Part shown: in pieces, positions 15,871 to 25,313 of the stretch
Position numbering within the stretch: the first letter of the stretch is position 1
Layout: every line of letters starts with the position of its first letter
Assembly (NCBI RefSeq): GCF_007859955.1
Contig: NZ_SJPR01000003.1
Coordinates: forward strand, 479,496-543,495
DNA: 64,000 nucleotides
Reading direction: 5' to 3'
From: Botrimarina colliarenosi
Lineage (GTDB): Bacteria > Planctomycetota > Planctomycetia > Pirellulales > Lacipirellulaceae
Notes under the pieces: model-generated
What the model was told of the DNA's origin: nothing
The model's input: the letters and a program-made list of their open reading frames with translations, nothing else
The model's database searches: none
Program-made: the position numbers and the translations under genes

Positions 15871-18759
15871 ATGCCCCTCGCGACGCGACTTCCGGCGACG
15901 GCATTCTTGATCTTCGCCGCCACCGTGGCCGTTGCGGACGAGCCCGCGGCTATCGAATTCAACGAGGTGCTCTTCAACGACCAAGTCCGGCCGATCTTCG
16001 TAGAGCACTGCCTCGCGTGCCACGGGGGAGTGAAAGAGGCCGGAGGGATCTCTTTCGTCACCCGTGAGAAGGCGCTCGCCGAAGGCGACTCGGGGATGCC
16101 GGTCATCGAGCCGGGCGACCACGAGGCGTCGTACTTGTACGACCGGGTCGCCGATCCCGACGACGACTTCCGGATGCCGCCGGCCGAGCACGGGCGACGG
16201 CTCAACGAGCAGGAACTAGCGACGCTCCGTAGCTGGATCAACCAGGGCGCGAACTGGGAAGACCCCTGGGCGTTCCGCAATCCGCAGCGACGTCCAGCGC
16301 CGGCGTCCCCCGCAGCAAACGAGTGGTCACAGTCGGCCATCGACCCCTACGTTTTCGCTCGGCTCGAAGCGGAAGGCCTCACGCCGGCTACCGAGGCCGA
16401 CCGCGCGCAGTGGCTGCGGCGCGTGACGTTTGACCTCATCGGTCTGCCGCCGACCGAGTCGGAGCGGACGCTGTTCGAGACCGATCACGCAGCGGGCGCT
16501 TACGAACGCGTCGTCGACCGTCTCTTGGCGTCGCCCCACTTCGGCGAGCGGTGGGCGAGCGTCTGGCTCGACCTGGCGCGCTACGCCGACACGATGGGAT
16601 TCGAGCGCGACCCGCCGCGCGACATCTGGCCGTGGCGCGACTGGGTCGTCCGTGCGTTCAACGCCGACCTGCCGTACGACGAGTTCTTGCTCAAGCAGAT
16701 GGCGGGCGACTTGGTCGAGAACGCCACGATCGAGGATCGGCTCGCCACGGCGCTGCACCGCAACTCGCAGACGAACACCGAGGGGGGCACCGACGACGAG
16801 GAGTTCCGCTGGGCGGCGATCGTCGACCGCGTCGACTCGACCTGGCAAGGCGTGCTGGGGATGACCATGGGATGCGCCCGGTGTCACGACCACCCGTACG
16901 ACCCTCTCTGGCAGAAGGACTACTACCGCTTCGCCGGCCTCTTCAACACGACGCAAGACGCCGACCTCGCGGAGGACTGGCCGAAGGTCGCCGTCCCCGA
17001 CGACCCGGCGCTGTTGTCGGAAGCGGCCGCTATCGACGCCGGGCTCAGCGATGTCCGCCAGCAGATTTTCAGAAGGGGGCAGGAGGCTGCCGGCCCAGTC
17101 GAGCGTTGGCAGCCGTTGATGATCGAGACCGCCGAGTCGACCGGCGAGACGCGGCTCGATATCCGCACCGCCGAGAACGGGCCCGAAGTCGCCGCGATCG
17201 GCACCGTGACCGACCGCTCGACCTACACCCTGACGGCGGCGGCCCCAGCGGGTCCGATCGCGGCGCTGAGGATCGACGCATCGCCGCTCGATCCTGACAC
17301 AGCGATCGCGACGCCCGAGTACGGGTTCGTTCTCTCCAACTTCCGGGTCTATTTAGAACGGTCCCCGCAAGCGACTTCGTCCGACGAGGAACCCCAGGAA
17401 GTCGAGCTGATGCTCGTCGAGGTCCTCGCCGACGAAACCGAGGGCTTCTTCCGCCCGATCGATTCGCTCCGCGACAACAGCGCCGGTTGGGGGCCCTACA
17501 CCCGGATGCGCCGGCCCCGGTGGGCGGCGTTCGTCTTCGAATCGCCCGTTGAACTCCGCGAAGGCGAGCGGCTCCGGCTGCAACTCAAGCACGAGATGGC
17601 GACCGACGGACAAGGCCCGCTCGTCATGCAGCGGCTGCGGGTCTCGACTACGTCGGAAGACGCAATCGGCCAGCTCGCCTCCGACAGGGCGCTCCGCGAC
17701 CTGCGCGAACGAGAGGGGGCTCTGATGGCGCGCCGCAAGGCGATCGCTTCGACCGCAACGCCGGTGCTCGTTAAGCAGCCGGTGTCGCTACGGCGTAAGA
17801 CCTATCGCCTTGATCGGGGTTCTTGGCTGTCACCCGAGGAAGAGGTCGATCCGGGGACGCCGACCACGCTGCCCGGCGCCGCCAGCGATCGGTTGGAGCT
17901 GGGGCGTTGGCTTAGCGCCGACGACAATCCCCTCACCGCCCGTGTGATGGTCAACCGCGTCTGGGCCGAGGTCTTCGGCGCCGGCCTCGTCGAGACGCTC
18001 GCCGACTTCGGATCGACCGGCGCCGAGCCGTCGCACCCCGCGTTGCTCGACGATCTGGCCGCCCGCTTCCGGGGTGAGATGGGGTGGAGTCTCAAGCGGC
18101 TGCTGCGTGAGTTGGTGCTGTCTGCGACCTACCGGCAGGATGCCCGTGTTTCAGCCGACTTGGTGAAACGCGATCCCACCAACCGCCTTCTCGCTCGAGG
18201 TCCCCGTGGCCGGTTGCGGGCGGAGATGGTGCGTGACCAAGCGCTGGTCGTCTCGGGCAAGCTGAATCCACGCCTCGGCGGACCCCCCGTTATGCCGTTC
18301 CAACCCGAGGGGGTGTGGAAGACGGTCTACAACAATCAAAAGTGGGAGACGGCCGAGGGCGCCGCGCGGTTCCGCCGCGCGCTCTACACGTACTGGAAGC
18401 GGACGGCAGCCTACCCGAGCATGATGGCGTTCGACGCCCCCAGTCGCGATCAATGCACCGCCCTCCGGCCGACGACCAACACCCCGCTGCAGGCGTTGGT
18501 GACGCTCAACGACCCGGCTTTCGTCGAACTAGCCGAGGCCCTTGCCGACCGAATGCTCGCCCGCACGGAGGAGACGCCACGCGATCGGATCGCCTGGGCC
18601 GCCAAGGAAGCCACCGGGCGTCCGCTCCCCGAGGCGGGGATCGACGAACTTGTCGCGCTGAACGAAGAGATGATCGCCGACAAGTCGATCGATGAGGGAT
18701 TCGCAATGACCGTCGTCGCCAACGTGATCCTAAATCTTGACGCGGCGTTGACCAAATAG
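15871..18759 (+). CDS. PSD1 / DUF1549-DUF1553 planctomycete cytochrome protein
   Basis: 962 residues, exported (signal peptide at 1-23). A PSCyt1 module comes first with one haem-binding CLACH motif near residue 49; DUF1549 follows at about 155-360 and DUF1553 (PSD1) at about 640-900. This three-part architecture is typical of Planctomycetes. The role is not biochemically established; c-type haem implies periplasmic redox, perhaps linked to polysaccharide use. It is followed after 8 bases by the DUF1501 gene, its usual partner. Confidence 0.93.
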   Translation: MPLATRLPATAFLIFAATVAVADEPAAIEFNEVLFNDQVRPIFVEHCLACHGGVKEAGGISFVTREKALAEGDSGMPVIEPGDHEASYLYDRVADPDDDFRMPPAEHGRRLNEQELATLRSWINQGANWEDPWAFRNPQRRPAPASPAANEWSQSAIDPYVFARLEAEGLTPATEADRAQWLRRVTFDLIGLPPTESERTLFETDHAAGAYERVVDRLLASPHFGERWASVWLDLARYADTMGFERDPPRDIWPWRDWVVRAFNADLPYDEFLLKQMAGDLVENATIEDRLATALHRNSQTNTEGGTDDEEFRWAAIVDRVDSTWQGVLGMTMGCARCHDHPYDPLWQKDYYRFAGLFNTTQDADLAEDWPKVAVPDDPALLSEAAAIDAGLSDVRQQIFRRGQEAAGPVERWQPLMIETAESTGETRLDIRTAENGPEVAAIGTVTDRSTYTLTAAAPAGPIAALRIDASPLDPDTAIATPEYGFVLSNFRVYLERSPQATSSDEEPQEVELMLVEVLADETEGFFRPIDSLRDNSAGWGPYTRMRRPRWAAFVFESPVELREGERLRLQLKHEMATDGQGPLVMQRLRVSTTSEDAIGQLASDRALRDLREREGALMARRKAIASTATPVLVKQPVSLRRKTYRLDRGSWLSPEEEVDPGTPTTLPGAASDRLELGRWLSADDNPLTARVMVNRVWAEVFGAGLVETLADFGSTGAEPSHPALLDDLAARFRGEMGWSLKRLLRELVLSATYRQDARVSADLVKRDPTNRLLARGPRGRLRAEMVRDQALVVSGKLNPRLGGPPVMPFQPEGVWKTVYNNQKWETAEGAARFRRALYTYWKRTAAYPSMMAFDAPSRDQCTALRPTTNTPLQALVTLNDPAFVELAEALADRMLARTEETPRDRIAWAAKEATGRPLPEAGIDELVALNEEMIADKSIDEGFAMTVVANVILNLDAALTK

Positions 18760-18767
18760 AGATCCGT

Positions 18768-20240
18768 ATGAACCTTCGCCAAGAACTCCAGCACCGCACG
18801 ACGCAACACGTCACGCGTCGCCACTTCCTCGCCGGCGGCATGGCGGGTCTGGGGGCGTTGTGGTTAGGGGGCAAGAACGCGTCGGCGTCGTCGGGTCGGA
18901 TCGTGATCGACCCCTCGCAGCCCTGGGCGCCACGTCTGCCGCACTATGCCGCGAAAGCAAAGCGGGTGATCTTCCTCCACATGGCGGGCGCCCCGAGCCA
19001 GTTCGAGCTCTTCGAGCACAAGCCGGAGCTCGCGCGTCTTAACGGACAGAAGTGCCCCGCCGAGTTGATGGCGGGCGAGCGTTTCGCGTTCCTGCGTGGC
19101 GAGCCGCTCTTGCTGGGGCCGCAGTACCCGTTTTCCCCCGCCGGCGAGTCGGGCCTGTGGGTCAGTGACCGGTTGCCCGAGTTCCGCAAGTCGGTCGACC
19201 GGGTCACGTTTGTCCACACCATGACGACCGACCAGTTCAATCATGCGCCCGCCCAGCTGCTCGTCCATACGGGGCTGGCCCGCCAGGGGGGCGCGTCGAT
19301 GGGATCGTGGGTCACCTACGGTCTCGGGAGTGAGAACCAGAACCTGCCCGGGTTCGTTGTGCTCCTCTCCGGCGGGAAGGCGCCCGACGTCGGCCAAGCC
19401 GGCTGGGGGAGTGGTTACCTGCCGAGCGTCTACCAGGGAGTCCAGTGTCGCAGCCACGGCGACCCCGTGCTGTTCCTCTCGAACCCCGAAGGCGTCAGCC
19501 AGGATTTGCGTCGACGCACCATCGAGGCGATCAACCGCGTCAACCAGACGACCCACGCCGAGTGGGGCGATCCGGAGACGATCACTCGCATCGCCCAGTA
19601 CGAGATGGCCTGCCGGATGCAGCTCGAGGCGTCCGACGCGATGAGCCTCGGCGACGAGTCGCCGACGACGCTCGAGGCGTACGGCGCCGCGCCGGGCGCG
19701 GAGAGCTTCGCCAACAACTGTTTGCTCGCCCGGCGGCTCGCCGAGCGGGGCGTCCGCTTCGTGCAGCTCTTCGATTGGGGCTGGGACATGCACGGCACCA
19801 GCGAGGAAGGGTCGATCGACAGGGGCCTAACGAAGAAGGCGCGTGAGATTGATCGCCCCATGCACGCGTTGCTTTCGGACCTCGAAGATCGGGGGATGCT
19901 CGAAGACACCCTCGTCATTTGGGCGGGTGAGTTTGGCCGCACCCCGATGCGGGAAAACCGGGGCGGCAAGGAGATGGCGTTCCTCGGCCGCGACCACCAC
20001 GCCAAGGCGTTCACGATCTGGCTCGCGGGCGGCGGCGTGAAGCGGGGCCACTCGCACGGCGAGACCGACCCGATCGGCTTCGGCCCCGTGACCCAGCCGG
20101 TCGAGGTGCGCGACCTGCACGCCACCATCCTGCATCTGTTGGGATTCGACCACGAGAAGCTCGTCTACCCGCTGCAGGGGCTCGACCAGAAGCTGACGAG
20201 CGTCGAGAAGGCCCGGGTTGTCGAGGATTTGATCGCCTAA
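18768..20240 (+). CDS. DUF1501 (sulfatase-superfamily-like) protein with Tat signal
   Basis: 490 residues. The N-terminus carries a twin-arginine motif, TRRHFLAGGMAG, indicating folded export. The body matches DUF1501, an alkaline-phosphatase/sulfatase-like fold: PSQFELFEHKPEL, DWGWDMHGTSEEG and WAGEFGRTPMREN are characteristic. The DUF1549/DUF1553 gene lies immediately upstream, and the pair is near-universal in Pirellulales. Enzymatic activity is unproven. Confidence 0.93.
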   Translation: MNLRQELQHRTTQHVTRRHFLAGGMAGLGALWLGGKNASASSGRIVIDPSQPWAPRLPHYAAKAKRVIFLHMAGAPSQFELFEHKPELARLNGQKCPAELMAGERFAFLRGEPLLLGPQYPFSPAGESGLWVSDRLPEFRKSVDRVTFVHTMTTDQFNHAPAQLLVHTGLARQGGASMGSWVTYGLGSENQNLPGFVVLLSGGKAPDVGQAGWGSGYLPSVYQGVQCRSHGDPVLFLSNPEGVSQDLRRRTIEAINRVNQTTHAEWGDPETITRIAQYEMACRMQLEASDAMSLGDESPTTLEAYGAAPGAESFANNCLLARRLAERGVRFVQLFDWGWDMHGTSEEGSIDRGLTKKAREIDRPMHALLSDLEDRGMLEDTLVIWAGEFGRTPMRENRGGKEMAFLGRDHHAKAFTIWLAGGGVKRGHSHGETDPIGFGPVTQPVEVRDLHATILHLLGFDHEKLVYPLQGLDQKLTSVEKARVVEDLIA

Positions 20241-20350
20241 CGGCGCCCCTCCGCGGCGGTCTTAACGCAGGCTTCATCACCTTCTGCGCAGCCATGCTTG
20301 CTGAGGTAGGGGTTCTCGCATAGGGTCGCAGGGACTTGGAAACGATCCCA

Positions 20351-20441
20351 TCTGTGGGAGGCGTCTCCCGACGCCGATTACGCGCTCCATGCCGCTGCGG
20401 AATGGACACCGTAATCGGCGTCGGGAGACGCCTCCCACAGA
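20351..20441. repeat. Long palindromic repeat, family A copy 1
   Basis: A perfect 32-bp inverted repeat: arms at 20351-20382 and 20410-20441, 27-base loop, core GGAGGCGTCTCCCGACGCCG. There is no T tract, so it is not a classical terminator. A second copy is at 47971-48063. Confidence 0.9.
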
Positions 20442-20505
20442 TTCGGCGGCCTCCTACAGTTTGTGCGAGCGTCACTGAGATTTGCCCCCCTCGGAACGAC
20501 AACCG

Positions 20506-22428
20506 ATGATGAAGAAGTTTGCCTGCCTCTCGCTTTGCCTGTTCGCGTCAAGCGCAGCCGCCCACGAAGGGCACGAGCACGCCGACGAAGCCGCCGCGCC
20601 GGGCGCTCAATTCCCTGCCGCCATCGCTTTGCCGGCCATTGATGGCCCCAAGCCGTGGTCCGATAAGCCGCTCTTGAATGATCCGGATCGTTTCCAGATC
20701 GCGATCGTGACCGACCGCACCGGCGGCCACCGGCCCGGCATTTGGATGGACGCGGTACGGAAGCTCAACCTGCTACGCCCCGAATTCGTCGTCTCGGTAG
20801 GCGACCTCATCGAGGGCTACACCGAGGACCTCTCGCAGATCGAACGCGAATGGGGCGAGTTCCTCGGCTTCATCGACCAGATGCAGATGCGGTTCTTCTT
20901 CGTGGCCGGCAATCACGATGTCACCAACCCCGTTCTGCACAAGAAATGGCGCGAGCAGTTCGGCCGAGAGTGGTACTCGTTCGATTACCGCGGCGTGCAC
21001 TTCCTCTGTCTTTGCAGCGAGGACCCGGTCCAGCAGCACATCAGCGACGAGCAGATCGAGTTCGTGCGTGACGACTTAGAGAAGCACGCCGACGCGCGCT
21101 GGACGCTGGTCTTCCTGCACAAGCCGCTCTGGACCTACGCCGAGCGGGCCGAGGCGAACGGCGACTCCGACCCCACGAATTGGCGGCGTGTCGAGAAGTT
21201 ACTGGTCGATCGCCCCCACACGATCTTCGCCGGCCACGTGCATCACTACGTGCAGTACCAGCGGAATGGCCGTGATTATTATTCGCTGGGGACCACCGGC
21301 GGCGGCTCGCAGCTCCGCGGCAACGAGTACGGCGAGTTCGACCACGTCACGTGGCTAACGATGGAGGCCGACGGCCCCCAGGTGGTGAACCTACGGCTCG
21401 ACGGCATCCTTCCCGCCGGCATTGTCACCGAGTCGAGCGCGGCCCGCTTCAGCGATTTTCTCCGGAAGGTCCGCGTCGAGGTCGCCCCCATCCTTGTCGA
21501 TGACCACAACGCGTTCAGCGAGGGGGGCCTCAGCGTCCGACTCTCCAACGAGTTCGGCGAGCTCGTCGAGATGTCAGGCCGCGTCGATGGCTTGCCGCTG
21601 CGAGGCCTCACCGTCGAGCCCGACGGGCTGAAGCTGTCGGTCGGGCCGGTCGGCGAGGCGGAGCAGCACGTCCGCATCCGCTTCGAGGAGCCGATCCAAT
21701 TCGAGACGCTCCGCCGGGCGACCTTCACCGCGACCCTGCGGACCAAGCCGGAGGATGGCTCGGCGCCGCTCTCGGCCGAACGGGTGATCCCGGTCGTGAT
21801 CGACCGCCGGCATGTCTGCCCGCTCCTTGCGGAGTCGGCGGAGATTGACGGCGTCATCGAACCGTGGCCCGAGCTTTCGTACGCCACGCCTGACGATCCG
21901 GTCCTGATGGGCGCCGTCCAAGACTGGACCGGCCCGGCGGACGCGTCGTTCAAAGTCGCCGCCGGTCACGACGGCGCCAGCCTCGTGCTGATGGCGCGGG
22001 TCACCGACGAACAGATCGTGCCCGGCAAGGACCGCCTGCAGTGGATCCTCGACGCCCGCCCCGCCGCCCAGCGTCGAGACGAGCCGACGCTGCAGTGGGG
22101 CGCGCTGCGGGTGGCGGTTGGCGCCCCCGATGAGAGCGGCGACGCCAAGGTGACCGCGTTCCGAGGCCGCGGCCGGCGGCGCGAGGCGATCGAAGGGGTC
22201 GAAGGCGCCGCCCGACGGACCGAGACCGGCTACGACGTCGAGCTATCGATCCCGGCGAAGGAGCTCGCGCGGTTCCAAGGGGGCCAGCGCTGGGAGACCT
22301 TCCAACTCGCCGCCGTCCAGACCGACGCCGACGACTCAACCCGCGAGCCGACCGAGGTGGTCTGGCGAGGCACGAGCGACGTCCGATTCCGCAACTCGAA
22401 CTTCGCGCAGTTCGTCCGGGAGGACTGA
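20506..22428 (+). CDS. Secreted calcineurin-like metallophosphoesterase with C-terminal CBM9-like domain
   Basis: 640 residues with a signal peptide (MMKKFACLSLCLFASSAAA) followed by a His/Glu-rich stretch, HEGHEHADE. The metallophosphoesterase motifs are complete: VSVGDLIEG, VAGNHDV, FLHKP and FAGHVHHY. A middle beta-rich part follows, then from about residue 440 a domain resembling CBM9/DOMON (VCPLLAESAEIDGVIEPW). The start is one of two adjacent ATGs (20506/20509); a TTG further upstream is rejected because it precedes the signal peptide. Substrate unknown. It follows the family A palindrome and stands alone on the plus strand. Confidence 0.88.
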   Translation: MMKKFACLSLCLFASSAAAHEGHEHADEAAAPGAQFPAAIALPAIDGPKPWSDKPLLNDPDRFQIAIVTDRTGGHRPGIWMDAVRKLNLLRPEFVVSVGDLIEGYTEDLSQIEREWGEFLGFIDQMQMRFFFVAGNHDVTNPVLHKKWREQFGREWYSFDYRGVHFLCLCSEDPVQQHISDEQIEFVRDDLEKHADARWTLVFLHKPLWTYAERAEANGDSDPTNWRRVEKLLVDRPHTIFAGHVHHYVQYQRNGRDYYSLGTTGGGSQLRGNEYGEFDHVTWLTMEADGPQVVNLRLDGILPAGIVTESSAARFSDFLRKVRVEVAPILVDDHNAFSEGGLSVRLSNEFGELVEMSGRVDGLPLRGLTVEPDGLKLSVGPVGEAEQHVRIRFEEPIQFETLRRATFTATLRTKPEDGSAPLSAERVIPVVIDRRHVCPLLAESAEIDGVIEPWPELSYATPDDPVLMGAVQDWTGPADASFKVAAGHDGASLVLMARVTDEQIVPGKDRLQWILDARPAAQRRDEPTLQWGALRVAVGAPDESGDAKVTAFRGRGRRREAIEGVEGAARRTETGYDVELSIPAKELARFQGGQRWETFQLAAVQTDADDSTREPTEVVWRGTSDVRFRNSNFAQFVRED

Positions 22429-22453
22429 CGCCGAAGGAGCTAGCCTCGGGCGT

Positions 22454-23578
22454 TTAGCCACGCGGTCTCTGCACGAGGCCGATCATCGCGACGTAAACGA
22501 AGAGCATCGTTGCGGGTTCGGGAATCGCGACCAACGTCGTCGCCAGCAAATCACGCCACAGCGTGTAGTCGGCCGCGTCCACTCGGCCGTCGCCGTTGCC
22601 GTCGGCGGCGAGGGAGGGCGTCTGACCGGCGAAGGCGTTGAACGCGGTTCCGTAGGCCTCGTTCCAGGCGTCGTAGTCGACGGCCGCGAGAACGCCGTCG
22701 CGGTCGTAGTCTCCTGCGGGCAGCACCGCCCGAATTGCCGCTTCGCCGAGCAGAGCGTGCAGCTCGCGCGTCGGGTGGACGCCGTCCCAAAAGACATAGC
22801 CCGGGGCGCCATCGAGCGACCCGCCGGACGCGTCGCGCCCCGCCTGCGTGGTGTTGACGAAGCCGAGCGACGCCGCATCCTCAAGGAACCCACTAAACAG
22901 GCTCGCAACATCGAGCCGGTGGATCGTCACGCCGGGGTTCCCGGACTCAACCCCCTCGTAAACCCCTTCGAGAGCCGCATTGTAAGAACGGGACCGATTG
23001 CTAAACGTCTGCGAAACGGCGGGGTCGGTGTTGTACTGGGGCGTCAGCCCGAGCAGCGGCAGATTGATCCCCAAGAACTGACTGGCGCCGGCGTTGATAA
23101 GCCGCCCGAGCTGGGTCTGCACCACATTCGCAGGGATGGTGACATTGGTTTGCCCGCCACGGATAAAGTCGTTGGCGCCGATAAACACGACAAAGAGCGT
23201 CTGCGGATCGGGCGTCATGCCTTCGAGCCGGTCGAGGTAATCGTCGACCTGCTCGACCAACGAGTTGAGGAAGAGGCCCTCGAAGCCGCCGGGCCCGTTG
23301 GTCTCGGCGCCGCCGTACGCGAAGTCGTCGCCCCCGAGCGCGTCGCGTGTCAGCGTGCCGAGACCCAGTCCCGTGGCGAGGTGTTCGGCGTAGACCGGCC
23401 CGTTGCTGAAGCGGCCTTGGTAGTAGTTCGAACCCGGCTGGATGCCGAACGTTGCGGCCGCCGTGTTGCCGACGTCCGAGAGGCTGTCGCCGAAGACGAT
23501 GAGGTCGGTGTAGGGGCCGGCGTCTGCCGTTACAGTGGCGAGCGACAGGGCGACGATGGCGAGCACGCGACTGAGCAT
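22454..23578 (-). CDS. SGNH/GDSL esterase with dockerin repeat and PEP-CTERM anchor
   Basis: 374 residues, secreted (MLSRVLAIVALSLATVTADA). The SGNH blocks are all present: FGDSLSDVGN, a Gly block, GANDF and DGVHPT (catalytic Asp and His). A dockerin-like pair follows (DYDRDGVLAAVDYDAW; DGNGDGRVDAADYTLW), then a PEP-CTERM tail (IPEP, hydrophobic stretch, RPRG). GAGGAG lies five bases before the ATG at 23578, so the longer frame to 23767 is rejected. It starts 22 bases after the homocysteine methyltransferase gene, so co-transcription is possible, though the functions look unrelated. Likely a surface lipase or esterase. Confidence 0.88.
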   Translation of the reverse strand: MLSRVLAIVALSLATVTADAGPYTDLIVFGDSLSDVGNTAAATFGIQPGSNYYQGRFSNGPVYAEHLATGLGLGTLTRDALGGDDFAYGGAETNGPGGFEGLFLNSLVEQVDDYLDRLEGMTPDPQTLFVVFIGANDFIRGGQTNVTIPANVVQTQLGRLINAGASQFLGINLPLLGLTPQYNTDPAVSQTFSNRSRSYNAALEGVYEGVESGNPGVTIHRLDVASLFSGFLEDAASLGFVNTTQAGRDASGGSLDGAPGYVFWDGVHPTRELHALLGEAAIRAVLPAGDYDRDGVLAAVDYDAWNEAYGTAFNAFAGQTPSLAADGNGDGRVDAADYTLWRDLLATTLVAIPEPATMLFVYVAMIGLVQRPRG

Positions 23579-23600
23579 CCGAGCTCCTCGTGGGGGTTGA

Positions 23601-24539
23601 TCAACTGAGGCAAGCATTGGCGATGGCGGCGATGTGGCGGATATCGGTCCCACAACAGCCGCCGAGCACCGACAGGTGCGGCAGGCGGTCACGCACGGAG
23701 CGGATTCGCCGGCCGAGGTCGTCCGGGTTTCCCTCGTCGAGTTCCGTGGCTTCTTCCAAATCGGCATGGCTCATCATCGAGGCGTTCGCCCGTAGCCCCC
23801 GCAGCCGCGTGACCCAAGGGGCCTCGGTGTCGAGCACCCCGGCGAAGTGAGTTGGGTGCGCGCAGTTAATCATATAGTAGGCGGGCGCAGCACTGGTTGC
23901 TTCGTCCACTTGTTGGATCGCGTCACCGAGCGGCTGTCCGGTTGGCAGCCGGCCGTCGGTCTCGACGGTGAAGGATATCGCCGCCGGGATGCCGGCGGTC
24001 GCCGCCGCCCGGGCGACGCCGACCGCTTCCTCGACGTAGTTGAGAGTGAACGCCGTGATCAGGTCCGCCTCGGTCGATGCGAGCGCTTCGATCTGGACGG
24101 CGTGGTAGTCGGCCGCTTGGTCGGGGGACATGGCCGAGTCGGCGATATAACCGTCGCCGCGTGGCCCGACCGCCCCGCAGATCGGAATCGGCGTCGAGCC
24201 GTCGAGCTTGTCGCGGTAGTCGGCGATGAAATCGATCGCCTGGCGGTTCACCCCAGCGGTGCCGTCGGGCGAGCCGTCGATCAAGGCGACCCAATCGGGG
24301 TTGGCCCGCCAGGTCGCCGAGCCGAGCTCGATGGCGACGCCATGCTTACCGGCGAGAGCGACAAACCCGTCGAAGTACCGCGTCAAGAACTCGCGGCCCG
24401 AGGCTTCGCGGAGCACCGGAAACGACGCAAACGAAGGCAAGTCGATCCCCTCGTGGAAGACCAGCACGGTCTCGAGGCCACCGTCGGTGAGAACGGGCTT
24501 GCCACTGAGCTGCGGAAGGGCGTCGCGATAGCGGGGCAT
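23601..24539 (-). CDS. Homocysteine S-methyltransferase
   Basis: 312 residues, a single Pfam-type S-methyltransferase TIM barrel. Zinc-ligand cysteines are visible in INCAHP and in GGCCGTD near the C-terminus, and the N-terminal TDGGLET motif is typical. It would transfer a methyl group from S-methylmethionine, betaine or another small donor to homocysteine. It lacks the B12 and folate modules of MetH. A GGAG seven bases before ATG 24539 fixes the start. Confidence 0.9.
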   Translation of the reverse strand: MPRYRDALPQLSGKPVLTDGGLETVLVFHEGIDLPSFASFPVLREASGREFLTRYFDGFVALAGKHGVAIELGSATWRANPDWVALIDGSPDGTAGVNRQAIDFIADYRDKLDGSTPIPICGAVGPRGDGYIADSAMSPDQAADYHAVQIEALASTEADLITAFTLNYVEEAVGVARAAATAGIPAAISFTVETDGRLPTGQPLGDAIQQVDEATSAAPAYYMINCAHPTHFAGVLDTEAPWVTRLRGLRANASMMSHADLEEATELDEGNPDDLGRRIRSVRDRLPHLSVLGGCCGTDIRHIAAIANACLS

Positions 24540-24651
24540 GTCGGACTCCGGGGGACACGGGGACAAGGGGTCCAATCCTAGGCCGGAGTGTAGCCGATAC
24601 GTCTCTCCCTCTTCACTAACTTCCGGGAGGCGCCGCTAGCGTCTGGGTCGA

Positions 24652-25116
24652 TCAGCCCGCGATCGGCTTGAGAAACTCCAGGTGGTGCTGGCTGTGGACA
24701 ACCATCATCTGCCGCCAGCGGTCGTTGGTGATCGACGTCGTGAAGGGGTAGGGGGGCAACGGCTCGCGGCGGTCGCGCGCTTCGCGCAGCGTGCTAAGGC
24801 ACCGCTCGATGGCTTCGGGGTCGTCCGCCTCGCTCGGGGCCGGCTCGAGTTGCGGCAGCGTCTTCATTCCGTTGACGCCACGGACCACCCGCGAGGCGAA
24901 CAGCCAGAACATCAGGTTGCCGAGAGTCGCCCGCAGCAGCCACGGGAACGGCTTCACCGACCCGTCGAGGCCGATCCGCATGGTTCCGGTCAGGTGCTCA
25001 CAAAGCTGCGAAAGGTTCCACTGCCCGCCACGAGAGTAGGGGTGGTCGCGCAGACGCGTAACTTCATCGATCACTTGATCGAGCGATTCGAGCTTTAATC
25101 GACGGAGCTTCGGCAT
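24652..25116 (-). CDS. DUF1569 (DinB-like) protein
   Basis: 154 residues. The sequence matches the DUF1569 group of the DinB/YfiT four-helix fold: WNLSQLCEHLTGTMRIG near the N-terminus and VVHSQHHLEFLKPIAG at the end, with metal-ligand-type His residues. GGAGG lies seven bases before ATG 25116. Function unknown; related folds act as metal-dependent thiol transferases. It ends 113 bases before the methyltransferase start, so a loose operon with that gene is possible. Confidence 0.8.
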   Translation of the reverse strand: MPKLRRLKLESLDQVIDEVTRLRDHPYSRGGQWNLSQLCEHLTGTMRIGLDGSVKPFPWLLRATLGNLMFWLFASRVVRGVNGMKTLPQLEPAPSEADDPEAIERCLSTLREARDRREPLPPYPFTTSITNDRWRQMMVVHSQHHLEFLKPIAG

Positions 25117-25253
25117 CGAAAGACCTCCAGGACGTACAAGACCCAGATGCAACTATCGGCAACCGCCGTGAACGACAGAAGTGACAGATTGCCACGCGAC
25201 GTTTTGCCTCAAGGCGAAGTCTTTACGAAGAGAAACGAGCCGACCTCAACTAA

Positions 25254-25285
25254 CCGGCGAGCCCACGACGGCAGTCGTGGGTGGG
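25254..25285 (-). repeat. Family D copy 2 (left outer element of cassette 1)
   Basis: A palindromic stretch with CCCACGAC and GTCGTGGG arms. Read on the minus strand it follows the family pattern CAC-CC-GACTG-CGTC-GGGCTCGCC. It abuts family E copy 1. Confidence 0.65.
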
Positions 25286-25313
25286 TCTCACGCCAAGGCG
25301 CGAAGGCGCAAAG
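25286..25313 (+). repeat. Family E copy 1 (left inner element of cassette 1)
   Basis: 28 bases beginning TCTCACGCCAAGGCGCGAAG. The inverted copy at 26095-26122 matches at 24 of 28 positions by hand alignment. It contains the stop codon and last codons of the PEP-CTERM gene. Confidence 0.75.

Noticed and set aside
22415..22450. Possible extra family D copy after the metallophosphoesterase
   Set aside because: Only a few short matches and no palindromic arms; probably coincidence.
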